DNA of 64,000 nucleotides. Origin: Agrobacterium rosae (GTDB lineage Bacteria; Pseudomonadota; Alphaproteobacteria; Rhizobiales; Rhizobiaceae). The first letter of the stretch is position 1. Each line of letters begins with the position of its first letter. Below the pieces are notes generated by a model. It saw only the letters and a list, made by a program, of their open reading frames with translations, made no database searches and was not told the DNA's origin. Location of the stretch: contig NZ_NXEJ01000002.1 of assembly GCF_002915175.1 (NCBI RefSeq), positions 390,857 through 454,856 on the forward strand. Direction: 5' to 3'. Of this stretch, positions 28,010-36,253 are shown in pieces. The position numbers and the translations under genes were made by a program.

Positions 28010-28882
28010 TTACGTGCGTCCACTGCGGACGGACGGATGCCAGAAGGTGACGGCGCGCTCTGCCAACGCCACCAAACCGTAAAAGCCGGAACCTGCGATT
28101 GCCGCGACGGCAATCTCGGCCCAAACCATATCCACATTGCTCCGGCCCATTTCGGCGGAGATGCGAAACCCCATGCCCACAATGGGCGTACCGAAGAACT
28201 CGGCCACGATGGCACCGATCAGCGCCAGCGTGGAATTGATCTTCAAGGCGTTGAAGATGAAAGGCCATGCGGCGGGCAGGCGCAGTTTTACCAACGTCTG
28301 CCACCAACTGGCGGCATAGGTGTGCATCAGGTCACGCTCCATGTGGCTGGAGGCGGATAGTCCCTGCACCGTGTTCACCAGCATGGGGAAGAAGGTCATG
28401 ATGACGACAACGGCAACCTTGGACTGCCAGTCGAAGCCGAACCACATGACCATGATGGGCGCGATGCCAACCACGGGCAGAGCCGACACGAAATTGCCGA
28501 TGGGCAGCAGCCCACGTTGCAGGAAAGGCGAGCGGTCGATGATAACGGCAACGGCAAAGCCCAGACCGCAGCCCAGCACGTATCCCGTCAGCACCGCTTT
28601 CAGAAACGTCTGCCGGAAATCCGCCCAGAGAATGGGGATGGAGCTGATAAGGCGCAGGAAGATGGCGCTTGGTGCGGGCAGCAGGATGGAGGGAATGGCA
28701 AAACCGCGCACCATGCCTTCCCACAGCACGATGATGGCGGCGCCGAAGATGAGCGGGATGGCGATGCTACTCGCCCGTTTTGCGGTCGATGTCTGAAAGC
28801 GCTGGCGCACCAGCCATTCGTTCAACGCCCAAGCGGCAAGCCAGAACAGAACAGCGCCAATGATCCATAAGGGGTTACTCAT
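28010..28882 (-). CDS. ABC transporter permease
   Basis: 290 residues, SsuC/TauC-type permease with about six to seven helices. The EAA loop is LMHTYAASWWQTLVKLRLPAAWPF. It ends 22 bases before the binding-protein gene and overlaps the preceding permease by ATGA, so the two subunits should form a heterodimer in the inner membrane. Confidence 0.9.
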   Translation of the reverse strand: MSNPLWIIGAVLFWLAAWALNEWLVRQRFQTSTAKRASSIAIPLIFGAAIIVLWEGMVRGFAIPSILLPAPSAIFLRLISSIPILWADFRQTFLKAVLTGYVLGCGLGFAVAVIIDRSPFLQRGLLPIGNFVSALPVVGIAPIMVMWFGFDWQSKVAVVVIMTFFPMLVNTVQGLSASSHMERDLMHTYAASWWQTLVKLRLPAAWPFIFNALKINSTLALIGAIVAEFFGTPIVGMGFRISAEMGRSNVDMVWAEIAVAAIAGSGFYGLVALAERAVTFWHPSVRSGRT

Positions 28883-29754
28883 GGTCGCTCTCCCATTCTT
28901 TTTAGCACCGCTGTGTGGGCGATGCCGACAATCGAAACCAGAATGGCCGCAACGGCTGCTGCCATGAAGAGCGCGGCCCAGATTTGCACCGTCTGGCCAT
29001 AATAGGAGCCGGAGAGCAGCCGCGCACCGAGGCCTGCGACAGCACCCGTCGGCAATTCCCCAACGATAGCCCCGACCAGCGAAATGGCGATGGCAATTTT
29101 CAGTGAGGTGAAGAGATAGGGCAGGGCCGATGGCCAGCGCAGCTTCCAGAAGATTTGCGAGGGTGCGGCGTGATAGGTGTGCATCAGATCAAGCTGAATG
29201 CTCTCAGGGCTGCGCAGCCCCTTCACCATGCCGACCACGATGGGAAAGAAGCTGAGATAGGTCGAAATCAGCGCCTTCGGCAGCAGGCCGGAAATGCCCA
29301 TGGAGTTCAGCACCACAATGATCATCGGTGCGACCGCGATGATCGGGATCGTCTGGCTGGCAATGATCCACGGCATGACCGAACGATCCATGGCCCGGTT
29401 ATGGACGATGGCGACGGCCAGTAGAATGCCGAGCGCCGTGCCGATAGCAAAACCCAGGAGTGTCGCCGAAAGCGTGATGCCCGCATGGTAGACGAGGCTG
29501 CGCTTGGAGGTGATGGCCTTGTTGACGGTCGTATCCCACAGCTCCGCGATGATCTGGTGCGGGGCGGGCAGGACGGGGCGCTCCTGGGCGAATGTCTGCG
29601 GCAGGAGTTCCGAGAAGCTCGGTTGCTGGCCTGCTCTGGCGGCCTGGTCACGTGCGAAGGGCATGTTGAGGTAGACGACGGCGATGTGCCAGATGACAAG
29701 GATCGCGAGGAGGATGGTGAGGACGGGGAGGATGCGATGCCGGAGGGTGGTCAT
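28879..29754 (-). CDS. ABC transporter permease
   Basis: 291 residues from the ATG at 29754, whose A-T-G overlaps the TGA of the DUF559 gene (ATGA). It is SsuC-like with an N-terminal anchor, a periplasmic loop of about 50 residues and a five-helix core; the EAA loop is LMHTYHAAPSQIFWKLRWPS. It is paralogous to the next gene. An in-frame start at 29775 exists but would lie inside the DUF559 gene. Confidence 0.9.
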   Translation of the reverse strand: MTTLRHRILPVLTILLAILVIWHIAVVYLNMPFARDQAARAGQQPSFSELLPQTFAQERPVLPAPHQIIAELWDTTVNKAITSKRSLVYHAGITLSATLLGFAIGTALGILLAVAIVHNRAMDRSVMPWIIASQTIPIIAVAPMIIVVLNSMGISGLLPKALISTYLSFFPIVVGMVKGLRSPESIQLDLMHTYHAAPSQIFWKLRWPSALPYLFTSLKIAIAISLVGAIVGELPTGAVAGLGARLLSGSYYGQTVQIWAALFMAAAVAAILVSIVGIAHTAVLKRMGERP

Positions 29755-30131
29755 GGGTGGCCCCGATCCAGACATTTGGAGATGGATTGCTCCAGTGAGA
29801 TCACAATGTAGTCTGGGTTATCAATGACCTGACTGTTATCAAACCGCAGCACCGTAAAGCCTTGAGATGTGAGAAAGGCATCTCTTTTGAGGTCATGTTG
29901 CCGACCGTGCGTCGTTTCATGGCTATCGCCATCGACCTCTATGATGTAACGGGCGGAGAGCCAGGCGAAGTCCGCAATATAAGGCCCGATGGGTGTTTCG
30001 CGCCGAAACAGTGCGCCTCTGGGGCGGAAATCCCGAAGAATATCCCACATGATCCGTTCGGCTTTTGTCATTTCCCGGCGCAGGGTCTTGGCACGCTGGC
30101 GAGTTTTGACTTCGATATTCGAATGCGCCAT
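29751..30131 (-). CDS. DUF559 endonuclease-like protein (copy 1)
   Basis: 126 residues from the ATG at 30131. The fold is the Vsr/PD-(D/E)XK-like nuclease fold: KAERIMWDILRDFRPRGALF, IADFAWLSARYIIEVDGDSH, and TSQGFTVLRFDNSQVIDN. The D and E-x-D residues expected for metal binding are present, so it may be active. The frame is open into the repeat upstream (back to 30335), but that part translates repeat DNA and is left out. It is in the middle of an ABC-transporter operon and its stop overlaps the next start. Function unknown; it is about one-third identical to copy 2, so not a fresh duplicate. Confidence 0.85.
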   Translation of the reverse strand: MAHSNIEVKTRQRAKTLRREMTKAERIMWDILRDFRPRGALFRRETPIGPYIADFAWLSARYIIEVDGDSHETTHGRQHDLKRDAFLTSQGFTVLRFDNSQVIDNPDYIVISLEQSISKCLDRGHP

Positions 30132-30139
30132 GCGTCGCT

Positions 30140-30324
30140 CCCCAATCACCCTTAGCGTTTTGCCGCGTTCCCCCTCTGGCCTGCTGGCCATCTCCCCCAC
30201 AAGGGGGGAGAAACCGTGCTGCATCCCCGAGGCTTCATTGAGCCTAAACGGACGAGGCTGGGTTAAGCCCCTCCCCCTTGTGGGGAGGGGTTGGGGAGGG
30301 GTTCGTGACCTCGACGTCAAAACC
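30140..30324. repeat. Palindromic intergenic repeat next to DUF559 copy 1
   Basis: C/G-run-rich element between the ATPase stop and the DUF559 start. It has self-pairing cores CTCCCCCACAAGGGGGGAG (near 30191) and a longer CCCCTCCCCC...GGGGAGGGG core (near 30270). The style matches the other intergenic mosaic elements in this window but the sequence differs. It has no gene of its own. Confidence 0.75.
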
Positions 30325-31119
30325 TCACCCCTCATAACTATGCCCCGCCTTCAACCCCTCGCGTACCCGATGCGCAATCTCCAGAAACTCCGGCGTCTCG
30401 CGAATCTCCAGCGGCCTTTCGCTGGGCAAAGTCGATTCGATAATGTCAGTCACCCGCCCGGGACGCGGCGACATGACGACGATTTTGGTGGAGAGATATA
30501 CGGCTTCGGGAATGGAGTGGGTGACGAAGCAGATGGTTTTGCCCGTAGTGCTCCAGAGTTTCAGAAGCTGCTCGTTGAGATGATCGCGGACGATTTCGTC
30601 CAACGCGCCGAAGGGCTCGTCCATTAGCAGCAGATCGGCATCGAAAGCGAGTGCGCGGGCGATGGAGGCGCGCTGCTGCATGCCGCCGGACAGTTGCCAG
30701 GGGAATTTCTTGGCAAAGCCGCTGAGATTGACGAGATCGAGCGTGCGTTCGATCCGCGCCTGCTGTTCTGCCTGGGTGTAGCCCATGATTTCGAGCGGCA
30801 GGGCAATATTCTTTTCGATGGTGCGCCATGGGTAGAGAGCCGCTGCCTGAAACACATAGCCATAGGACCGGTCCTTGCGAGCGTTTTCCGGCGTCGTGCC
30901 GTTGACGGTGATCTCACCGGACGTGTGCTTTTCCAGATCGGCAATGACCCGCAAAAACGTCGTCTTGCCGCAGCCGGAAGGGCCGATGAAGGACACGAAG
31001 TCGCCCTTCTTGACCTCCAGATCGACATTGGAAAGCGCATGCACTGGACCATCCCCGGTTTCAAAGGTCAGGCCGAGATTTTTGGCGGAAACGACGGAGA
31101 AGGGAGCGGGTTCTGTCAT
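30325..31119 (-). CDS. ABC transporter ATP-binding protein
   Basis: 264 residues from the ATG at 31119, which overlaps the preceding stop (ATGA); an ATG two codons earlier is possible. Walker A GPSGCGKTTF, signature LSGGMQQRASIARAL, Walker B LLLMDEPFGAL and switch His in CFVTHSIPEA are intact. It is the SsuB/TauB/NrtD type and should energise the two permeases and the NMT1-like binding protein, although repeat DNA and the DUF559 gene separate it from them. Confidence 0.92.
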   Translation of the reverse strand: MTEPAPFSVVSAKNLGLTFETGDGPVHALSNVDLEVKKGDFVSFIGPSGCGKTTFLRVIADLEKHTSGEITVNGTTPENARKDRSYGYVFQAAALYPWRTIEKNIALPLEIMGYTQAEQQARIERTLDLVNLSGFAKKFPWQLSGGMQQRASIARALAFDADLLLMDEPFGALDEIVRDHLNEQLLKLWSTTGKTICFVTHSIPEAVYLSTKIVVMSPRPGRVTDIIESTLPSERPLEIRETPEFLEIAHRVREGLKAGHSYEG

Positions 31120-31481
31120 TGGCATTTCGGAAGCGGTCCCCAGCTTGTGCCATCCTTGAAATTGATCGTGTATCCATCGGTACTCTTTTTGAGCTCGATG
31201 GTTTCCTTTTGCCCTTTGTCCCCCTCACTTTCGCATTGGGTGACGATTTTGAACCCGGTCGTTGTTTTTGTCGGTTTGCCGGAAAACGCGCAGAAGGCCG
31301 TCGCGGTGGTGACGCCTTCGTCATTCAGCAGGAAAAATTCGTCGGCACCGCTCGATTCGCCTGTTTTCGAATAGGTGCAGCCTTCTTTCTCGCCATAGGC
31401 TCCATCGAGAAATGTCGCGCTGTTGGCTGTGGAACCGAGCAACGCCGACATGATGGCTGCTATCAAAATGGTCTTCATCAT
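31116..31481 (-). CDS. Small secreted protein of unknown function
   Basis: 121 residues with a signal peptide (MMKTILIAAIMSALLGSTAN, cleavage near NSA). The mature part has four cysteines (EGCTYS, FCAF, QCES, PKCQ), enough for two disulfides, and beta-rich segments such as DGYTINFKDGTSWGPLPKC. I do not recognise a family. The start overlaps the hydantoinase stop by one base (TGATG) and its stop overlaps the ATPase start by four, so it is firmly embedded in the operon. A periplasmic helper role for uptake or catabolism is only a guess. Confidence 0.75.
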   Translation of the reverse strand: MMKTILIAAIMSALLGSTANSATFLDGAYGEKEGCTYSKTGESSGADEFFLLNDEGVTTATAFCAFSGKPTKTTTGFKIVTQCESEGDKGQKETIELKKSTDGYTINFKDGTSWGPLPKCQ

Positions 31482-32935
31482 CAAACTCCGCTTGCCGGTA
31501 TGCCTGTGCGTTCCACCTTGCGGGGCGCGACGAGTTCTTTCCATGTGGATAGTGCTTTGGCTACGGCGGGGTAGGGCTCGCGGGCCGCGAACTGGCCGTG
31601 GCCTTCGCGCGTCTTTATGGTGCCTTCCTCGATTGCCACGACACCGCGAGAGAGCGTGAAGCGCGGCAGGCCCTTCACCGTCTGGCCTTCGAAGACATTG
31701 TAATCGATGGCAGATTGCTGGTTTTCGGCGGTGATGGTCTTTTTGAGTGCCGGGTCCCAGACAACGATATCCGCATCGCTACCGACAAGGATCGCGCCCT
31801 TTTTGGGATAGAGATTGAGGATCTTGGCGATATTGGTCGAGGTGACGGCGACGAATTCGTTCATCGTCAGGCGGCCCGTGGTTACGCCGTGCTTCCACAA
31901 CAGCGGGAGGCGGTCTTCGAGCCCGCCGGTGCCGTTGGGGATTTTGGTGAAGTCACCGAGACCGTTCCGCTTCTGCTGCGTGGTAAAGGCACAATGGTCC
32001 GTCGCCACACATTGCAGCGAGCCTGCAGCAAGTCCTGCCCAGAGACTGTCCTGATGCTGCGTGCTTCTGAAGGGTGGCGACATGACGCGGCGGGCGGCGT
32101 GGTCCCAACAGGGGTTGGCATATTCGCGCTCATCGAGAATCAGATGCTGGATCAGCGGTTCGCCATAGACCCGCATACCGTTTTGCCGCGCCCGGCGGAT
32201 GGCCTCATGCGCCTGTTCACAGGAGGTATGGACGACATAAAGCGGTGCGCCCGCCATATCGGCGATGATGATGGCACGGTTGGTGGCTTCACCTTCCACG
32301 GAGGCGGGACGGGAGTAGGCATGGGCTTCCGGCCCATTGTTGCCTTCCGCCAGCAATTTCGCCTGCATCTGCGCGACGATATCGCCGTTTTCCGCATGCA
32401 CCATGGGCAGCGCGCCGAGTTCCGCGCAGCGCGAGAAGGATGCGAACATCTCGTCATCATTCACCATCAGGGCACCCTTATAGGCCATGAAGTGCTTGAA
32501 ACTGTTGATACCCTTGTCCTGTACGACAGTCTTCATTTCGTTGAAGACCTGCTCACCCCACCAGGTAATCGCCATGTGAAAGGCATAATCGCAGGTGGCG
32601 CGGGTCGCCTTGTTGTCCCAGCGGTTGAGCGCATCCAGCAACGACTGGCCGGGTTCCGGCAGGCAGAAATCCACTACCATCGTGGTGCCACCGCTCAAGG
32701 CAGCGCGTGTGCCACTCTCGAAATCATCCGCCGAATAGGTGCCCATGAAGGGCATCTCCAGATGCACATGCGGGTCGATACCACCGGGCATGACGTAGCA
32801 GCCCGTCGCATCCAGAACGGTGCCGCCGGAGAGGTTTTGCCCGATTTCGATGATGACCCCGCCATCTATTTTGACGTCGGCCTTGTAGGTCAGGTCCGCA
32901 GTGACGATGGTGCCGTTTTTGATGATGCTGGTCAT
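31481..32935 (-). CDS. hydA: D-hydantoinase / dihydropyrimidinase
   Basis: 484 residues of the cyclic amidohydrolase family. Metal ligands are visible: HVH in GIDPHVHLEMPF, the carbamylated Lys in SFKHFMAYKGAL, His in VHAENGD and in YVVHTSCEQAHEA, and Asp in VATDHCAF. It opens 5,6-dihydropyrimidines or hydantoins to N-carbamoyl amino acids in the cytosol. Together with the amidohydrolase upstream it makes the second and third steps of reductive pyrimidine breakdown; the first-step dehydrogenase is not in this window. Its ATG overlaps the DUF559 copy 2 stop (ATGA). Confidence 0.95.
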   Translation of the reverse strand: MTSIIKNGTIVTADLTYKADVKIDGGVIIEIGQNLSGGTVLDATGCYVMPGGIDPHVHLEMPFMGTYSADDFESGTRAALSGGTTMVVDFCLPEPGQSLLDALNRWDNKATRATCDYAFHMAITWWGEQVFNEMKTVVQDKGINSFKHFMAYKGALMVNDDEMFASFSRCAELGALPMVHAENGDIVAQMQAKLLAEGNNGPEAHAYSRPASVEGEATNRAIIIADMAGAPLYVVHTSCEQAHEAIRRARQNGMRVYGEPLIQHLILDEREYANPCWDHAARRVMSPPFRSTQHQDSLWAGLAAGSLQCVATDHCAFTTQQKRNGLGDFTKIPNGTGGLEDRLPLLWKHGVTTGRLTMNEFVAVTSTNIAKILNLYPKKGAILVGSDADIVVWDPALKKTITAENQQSAIDYNVFEGQTVKGLPRFTLSRGVVAIEEGTIKTREGHGQFAAREPYPAVAKALSTWKELVAPRKVERTGIPASGV

Positions 32936-33363
32936 TTGTCAGCGCTTTCCAGAAGAAATGCAGGGGAAAAACGATCTGGATGATCACTCTCGAAACGTTC
33001 GCCGTTTAGGATAGCAAGGATTGTTTCGAGAGTGCTGCGTCGTTCTTCGAAGATTTCATGATTCCAGAATCTGAGCACAGAATAACCTTGGCTGTTCAGC
33101 CATTTTGTTCTCTGACGATCATGAATCGAGTCCGCATGTTGCGATCCGTCGAGTTCGACAATCAACATTCGCTCTCGACAAACAAAATCTGCGATAAAGC
33201 TGCCGAGCGGAATCTGCCTGCCGAATTTGAAGCCGTTCAAGCGCCTGCTCTTGAGTTCGTACCAAAGCCGATATTCCGCATCGGTTTCCTGCCGGCGAAG
33301 GTTTCGCGCTTGCTGCGTCTTGCCTGGCAGGCGTTTTGATACTTTTCTGCTGATGTCATCCAC
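32932..33363 (-). CDS. DUF559 endonuclease-like protein (copy 2)
   Basis: 143 residues from a GTG at 33363, the first start after the repeat; the open frame reaches 33558 but the upstream part translates the inverted repeat. The domain matches copy 1: RRQETDAEYRLWYELKSRRL, FKFGRQIPLGSFIADFVC, LIVELDGSQH, LNSQGYSVLRFWNHEI. Metal-binding D and E-x-D are present. The stop overlaps the hydantoinase ATG. It is placed just like copy 1: palindromic repeat upstream, coupled metabolic gene downstream. Confidence 0.82.
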   Translation of the reverse strand: MDDISRKVSKRLPGKTQQARNLRRQETDAEYRLWYELKSRRLNGFKFGRQIPLGSFIADFVCRERMLIVELDGSQHADSIHDRQRTKWLNSQGYSVLRFWNHEIFEERRSTLETILAILNGERFESDHPDRFSPAFLLESADK

Positions 33364-33374
33364 GGTTGCGCTTG

Positions 33375-33535
33375 CCCCCTCATCCGACCCTTCGGGCCAC
33401 CTTCTCCCCGGCGGGGAGAAGAACTCTGCCGCAGCCTTGCGGCCAAAGGCCACGTTGACGTTTGGAGTGATGTGGGTGCCACCGGTTTCTTCTCCCCGCC
33501 GGGGAGAAGGTGGCCCGAAGGGTCGGATGAGGGGG
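33375..33535. repeat. Perfect 48-bp inverted repeat next to DUF559 copy 2
   Basis: The arms 33375-33422 and 33488-33535 are exact inverted copies over 48 bp, around a 65-base centre. Each arm holds a smaller stem (CTTCTCCCCGGCGGGGAGAAG). It lies between the amidohydrolase stop and the DUF559 start. Exact arms suggest recent spread or active maintenance. As RNA it forms a very strong hairpin. Confidence 0.92.
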
Positions 33536-33554
33536 CTTGGTCTCGGCAGGGCAA

Positions 33555-34826
33555 TCATTCCACGATCTCCGCAGTTTCCAGAACCGCGTGCAGCAACACG
33601 TTACACCCCGCGGCGGCCCATTCGGGGGAAATGTCTTCGGCTTCGTTGTGAGAGAGGCCGTCCACGCAGGGGCAGAAGATCATGGTGGATGGTGCCACTT
33701 GGGCTGTCCAACAGGCATCGTGGCCTGCGCCAGAGATGATGTCCATGTGGCTGTAGCCCAGTTTTTCTGCCGCATCGCGCACGCGCCCGACCAAGACTGG
33801 ATCGAAGGTGACGGGGTCGAAATGGCCGATGGCTTCGATTGTGCAGCCGACGCCGAGCTCTTCGGCGATGAGCGGCACTTCGCGCTCGAAGATGGCGCGC
33901 ATGGCATCCAGCTTTTCTTGCGAGGGCGTGCGCAGGTCGATGGTGAAGACCACCTTGCCGGGAAGGACATTGCGAGAGTTGGGCGTAAAGATCATCTGGC
34001 CAACGCCAGCAACCGCGCCGGGCTGGTGGGCCATGGCGACCTCCTGGACTTTCTCCAGAATACGGGCGGCGGCGAGGCCTGCATTGACGCGCATGGGCAT
34101 CGGGGTGGAGCCGGTGTGGGCTTCCTTGCCGGTCAGCGTCACCTCCAGCCACCAGAGGCCCTGGCAATGGGTGACGATGCCGATCTGTTTGTTCTGCGCT
34201 TCGAGGATCGGCCCCTGCTCGATGTGATATTCGAAGTAGGCGTGCATCTTGCGCGCCCCGACCTGTTCATCGCCTAGCCAGCCGATGCGTTTCAACTCGT
34301 CACCATAGGCCTTGCCGTCCGTGTCGGTGCGGCCATAGGCATAGTCGAGATCGTGAATGCCCGCGAAAACGCCGGATGCTAGCATGGCAGGGGCGAAGCG
34401 CGCGCCTTCCTCGTTCGCCCAATTGGTGACGACGATAGGGTGCTTCGTGCGGATATCGAGATCGTTCAGGCTTCGCACCACTTCCAGCCCCGCCAGCACG
34501 CCCAACACACCGTCGAACTTGCCGCCGGTTGGCTGGGTGTCGAGGTGGCTGCCGATATAGATGGGCAGGGCATCCGGGTCGGTGCCGGGGCGGGTGGCGA
34601 ACATGGTGCCCATGGCGTCGACGCCAACGCTCATGCCTGCTGTTTCACACCAGTTCTTGAAGAGCTCGCGGCCTTGCGCATCTTCATCGGTCAAGGTCTG
34701 GCGGTTGTTGCCGCCAGCAATGCCGGGGCCGATCTTTGCCATGTCCATCAGGCTGTCCCACAGACGGTCGGCATTGATGACCAGATTTTTTCCGGGCAGT
34801 TCATTTTTTGCGGGTGTTTCCGGCAT
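33555..34826 (-). CDS. Zn-dependent N-carbamoyl amidohydrolase (beta-ureidopropionase / hydantoin-pathway type)
   Basis: 423 residues from the ATG at 34826 (GAGGAAAAG before it); the frame also has ATGs at 34859 and 34883 with weaker signals. M20 metallopeptidase-like fold: GSHLDTQPTGGKFDG, NEEGARFAPAML, EYHIEQGPILE, GKEAHTGSTPM and a final SGAGHDACW give the two-metal site and dimer-lid residues. It removes the carbamoyl group from N-carbamoyl-beta-alanine or N-carbamoyl amino acids, yielding ammonia and CO2. Allantoate amidohydrolase is the main alternative. First gene of the operon, with a RutR-like site upstream. Confidence 0.92.
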   Translation of the reverse strand: MPETPAKNELPGKNLVINADRLWDSLMDMAKIGPGIAGGNNRQTLTDEDAQGRELFKNWCETAGMSVGVDAMGTMFATRPGTDPDALPIYIGSHLDTQPTGGKFDGVLGVLAGLEVVRSLNDLDIRTKHPIVVTNWANEEGARFAPAMLASGVFAGIHDLDYAYGRTDTDGKAYGDELKRIGWLGDEQVGARKMHAYFEYHIEQGPILEAQNKQIGIVTHCQGLWWLEVTLTGKEAHTGSTPMPMRVNAGLAAARILEKVQEVAMAHQPGAVAGVGQMIFTPNSRNVLPGKVVFTIDLRTPSQEKLDAMRAIFEREVPLIAEELGVGCTIEAIGHFDPVTFDPVLVGRVRDAAEKLGYSHMDIISGAGHDACWTAQVAPSTMIFCPCVDGLSHNEAEDISPEWAAAGCNVLLHAVLETAEIVE

Positions 34827-34925
34827 GCCAGTCTTTTCCTCACCTGTTTTGATCGTCATGATGCAAGGGGCGTGCCGTTCCATTAGGATGCGGCGAAATG
34901 CTTTTGGAAATCGACCACCAATAAT

Positions 34926-34941
34926 TTGACCGACTGGTAAA
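34926..34941. promoter_or_regulatory. RutR-type operator
   Basis: TTGACCGACTGGTAAA matches the E. coli RutR consensus TTGACCANNTGGTCAA at 12 of 14 defined bases. It lies 100 bases before the amidohydrolase start and 145 before the RutR-like gene, so it can serve both. RutR of E. coli is released by uracil or thymine. Confidence 0.75.
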
Positions 34942-35085
34942 CATTGTGAAATCTAGCTTTGGCACTTAAAAGAAACCGAGGGATTTTTGCTGTGTAAAGC
35001 GGTATTTTAGATTGAGCTTTGATCATCGATTATTTTTTGCCCATCTTGCCCGAATAATGCATCAAAAACAGACAGAGAACCCTTC

Positions 35086-35745
35086 ATGCCCATACCCAGA
35101 GCGGCGAAGACACAAAAGCGAACGCGGATACAGGAAGAGAAAGAGGAGACCATTCTCGAGGCTGCTCTCGATGTCTTCTCGGCAAATGGTTTTCGCGGCA
35201 CGACGATTGACCAGATCGCCGAGGTGGCCGGAATGTCGAAACCGAATGTCCTCTATTATTTTCGCACCAAGGAGGCGATGCACCGGGCGCTGATCGAGCG
35301 CGTGCTGGATACGTGGCTGGATCCGCTTCGCGCCTTCGATGCCACTGGTAATCCCGAAACCGAAATCCGCTCCTATCTTCGCCGTAAACTGGAGATGGCG
35401 CGGGACTATCCGCGCGAAAGCAGGCTGTTTGCGAATGAGGTGTTGCAGGGTGCGCCGCATGTGGAAGACGAGTTGAAGGGGCCGCTGAAGCAGTTGGTGG
35501 ATGAGAAGGCAGAGGTGATCAGGGCCTGGGCGAAGGCGGGTAGAATCGCAGCTTGCGATCCCTATCATCTGATTTTCTCGATATGGGCAACAACCCAGCA
35601 TTATGCGGATTTCGACGTGCAGGTTCGCTCTGTGTTAGGCGAAGGCAATTCGGGCGAGGGGCGCTTTGAGGATGCCGCCCGCTTCCTGGAACAGCTCTTC
35701 ATGGGCGGTCTGGGGATAAATCCTGTGCCTTTGCGAAAAACATGA
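35086..35745 (+). CDS. rutR: TetR-family regulator, RutR-like
   Basis: 219 residues. The N-terminal HTH (FSANGFRGTTIDQIAEVAGMSK, NVLYYFRTKEAM) and the C-terminal ligand part (KLEMARDYPRESRLFANEVLQGAP, DPYHLIFSIWATTQHYADF) align closely with E. coli RutR. Including the ligand-pocket WATTQHYADF stretch, it probably senses uracil or a related pyrimidine. Divergent from the catabolic operon, with the RutR-like site between them. Confidence 0.9.
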   Translation: MPIPRAAKTQKRTRIQEEKEETILEAALDVFSANGFRGTTIDQIAEVAGMSKPNVLYYFRTKEAMHRALIERVLDTWLDPLRAFDATGNPETEIRSYLRRKLEMARDYPRESRLFANEVLQGAPHVEDELKGPLKQLVDEKAEVIRAWAKAGRIAACDPYHLIFSIWATTQHYADFDVQVRSVLGEGNSGEGRFEDAARFLEQLFMGGLGINPVPLRKT

Positions 35746-35844
35746 TCTAAATAATCAACTTTATACTTTACACTAAAACTCATCTTTATTATCGTGCACC
35801 CAGCCTGATCGCACAGGTGGTGTTTTTTGATGATGAGGTAAGGC

Positions 35845-36249
35845 ATGGCGCGCAAGGACAAGAAGAAGGCGGAGCGGAACGGCAAGCGGGACAATCGTCC
35901 GCAGCAGGCATCGCAACCCGTCGCTGTCCCTGCCGGGCCGAGGAGCTTTCTCTATGTCGGAGGACGTGACTGTCAGGTTGCCCATCTTCGCCAGATTGCC
36001 AGCAACTTCGACGCCGAGCTCATCCACCATGATGGCGGCTTGCGCGAAGCGGTATCCCGCATCGATACGCTGCTTCCATCGGTGGATTGCGTTTTTTGCC
36101 CCATCGACTGTATCAGCCATGATGCGTGTTTGCGGGTAAAGTCCGGCTGCAAGAAGTTCGGCAAGACCTTCATTCCGCTGCGCAACGGCAGCAAATCCAG
36201 CCTGGAGCGGGCGCTTCAAACGATGAACGACCGCGCTGCAGCCAATTAG
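35845..36249 (+). CDS. DUF2325 domain protein
   Basis: 134 residues. A basic N-terminal 25 residues (KDKKKAERNGKRDNR) precede the DUF2325 pattern SFLYVGGRDCQVAHLRQIA, IHHDGGLREA and CVFCPIDCISHDACLRVKSGCKK. The clustered Cys and His may bind metal. Function is unknown. TGAGGTAAGG precedes the ATG. It ends 5 bases before the convergent DUF423 gene, without a terminator. Confidence 0.88.
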   Translation: MARKDKKKAERNGKRDNRPQQASQPVAVPAGPRSFLYVGGRDCQVAHLRQIASNFDAELIHHDGGLREAVSRIDTLLPSVDCVFCPIDCISHDACLRVKSGCKKFGKTFIPLRNGSKSSLERALQTMNDRAAAN

Positions 36250-36253
36250 GATA

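Noticed and set aside
31598..32983. 461-codon open frame opposite the hydantoinase gene
   Set aside because: The opposite strand encodes an enzyme with all metal ligands; this frame has no domain.
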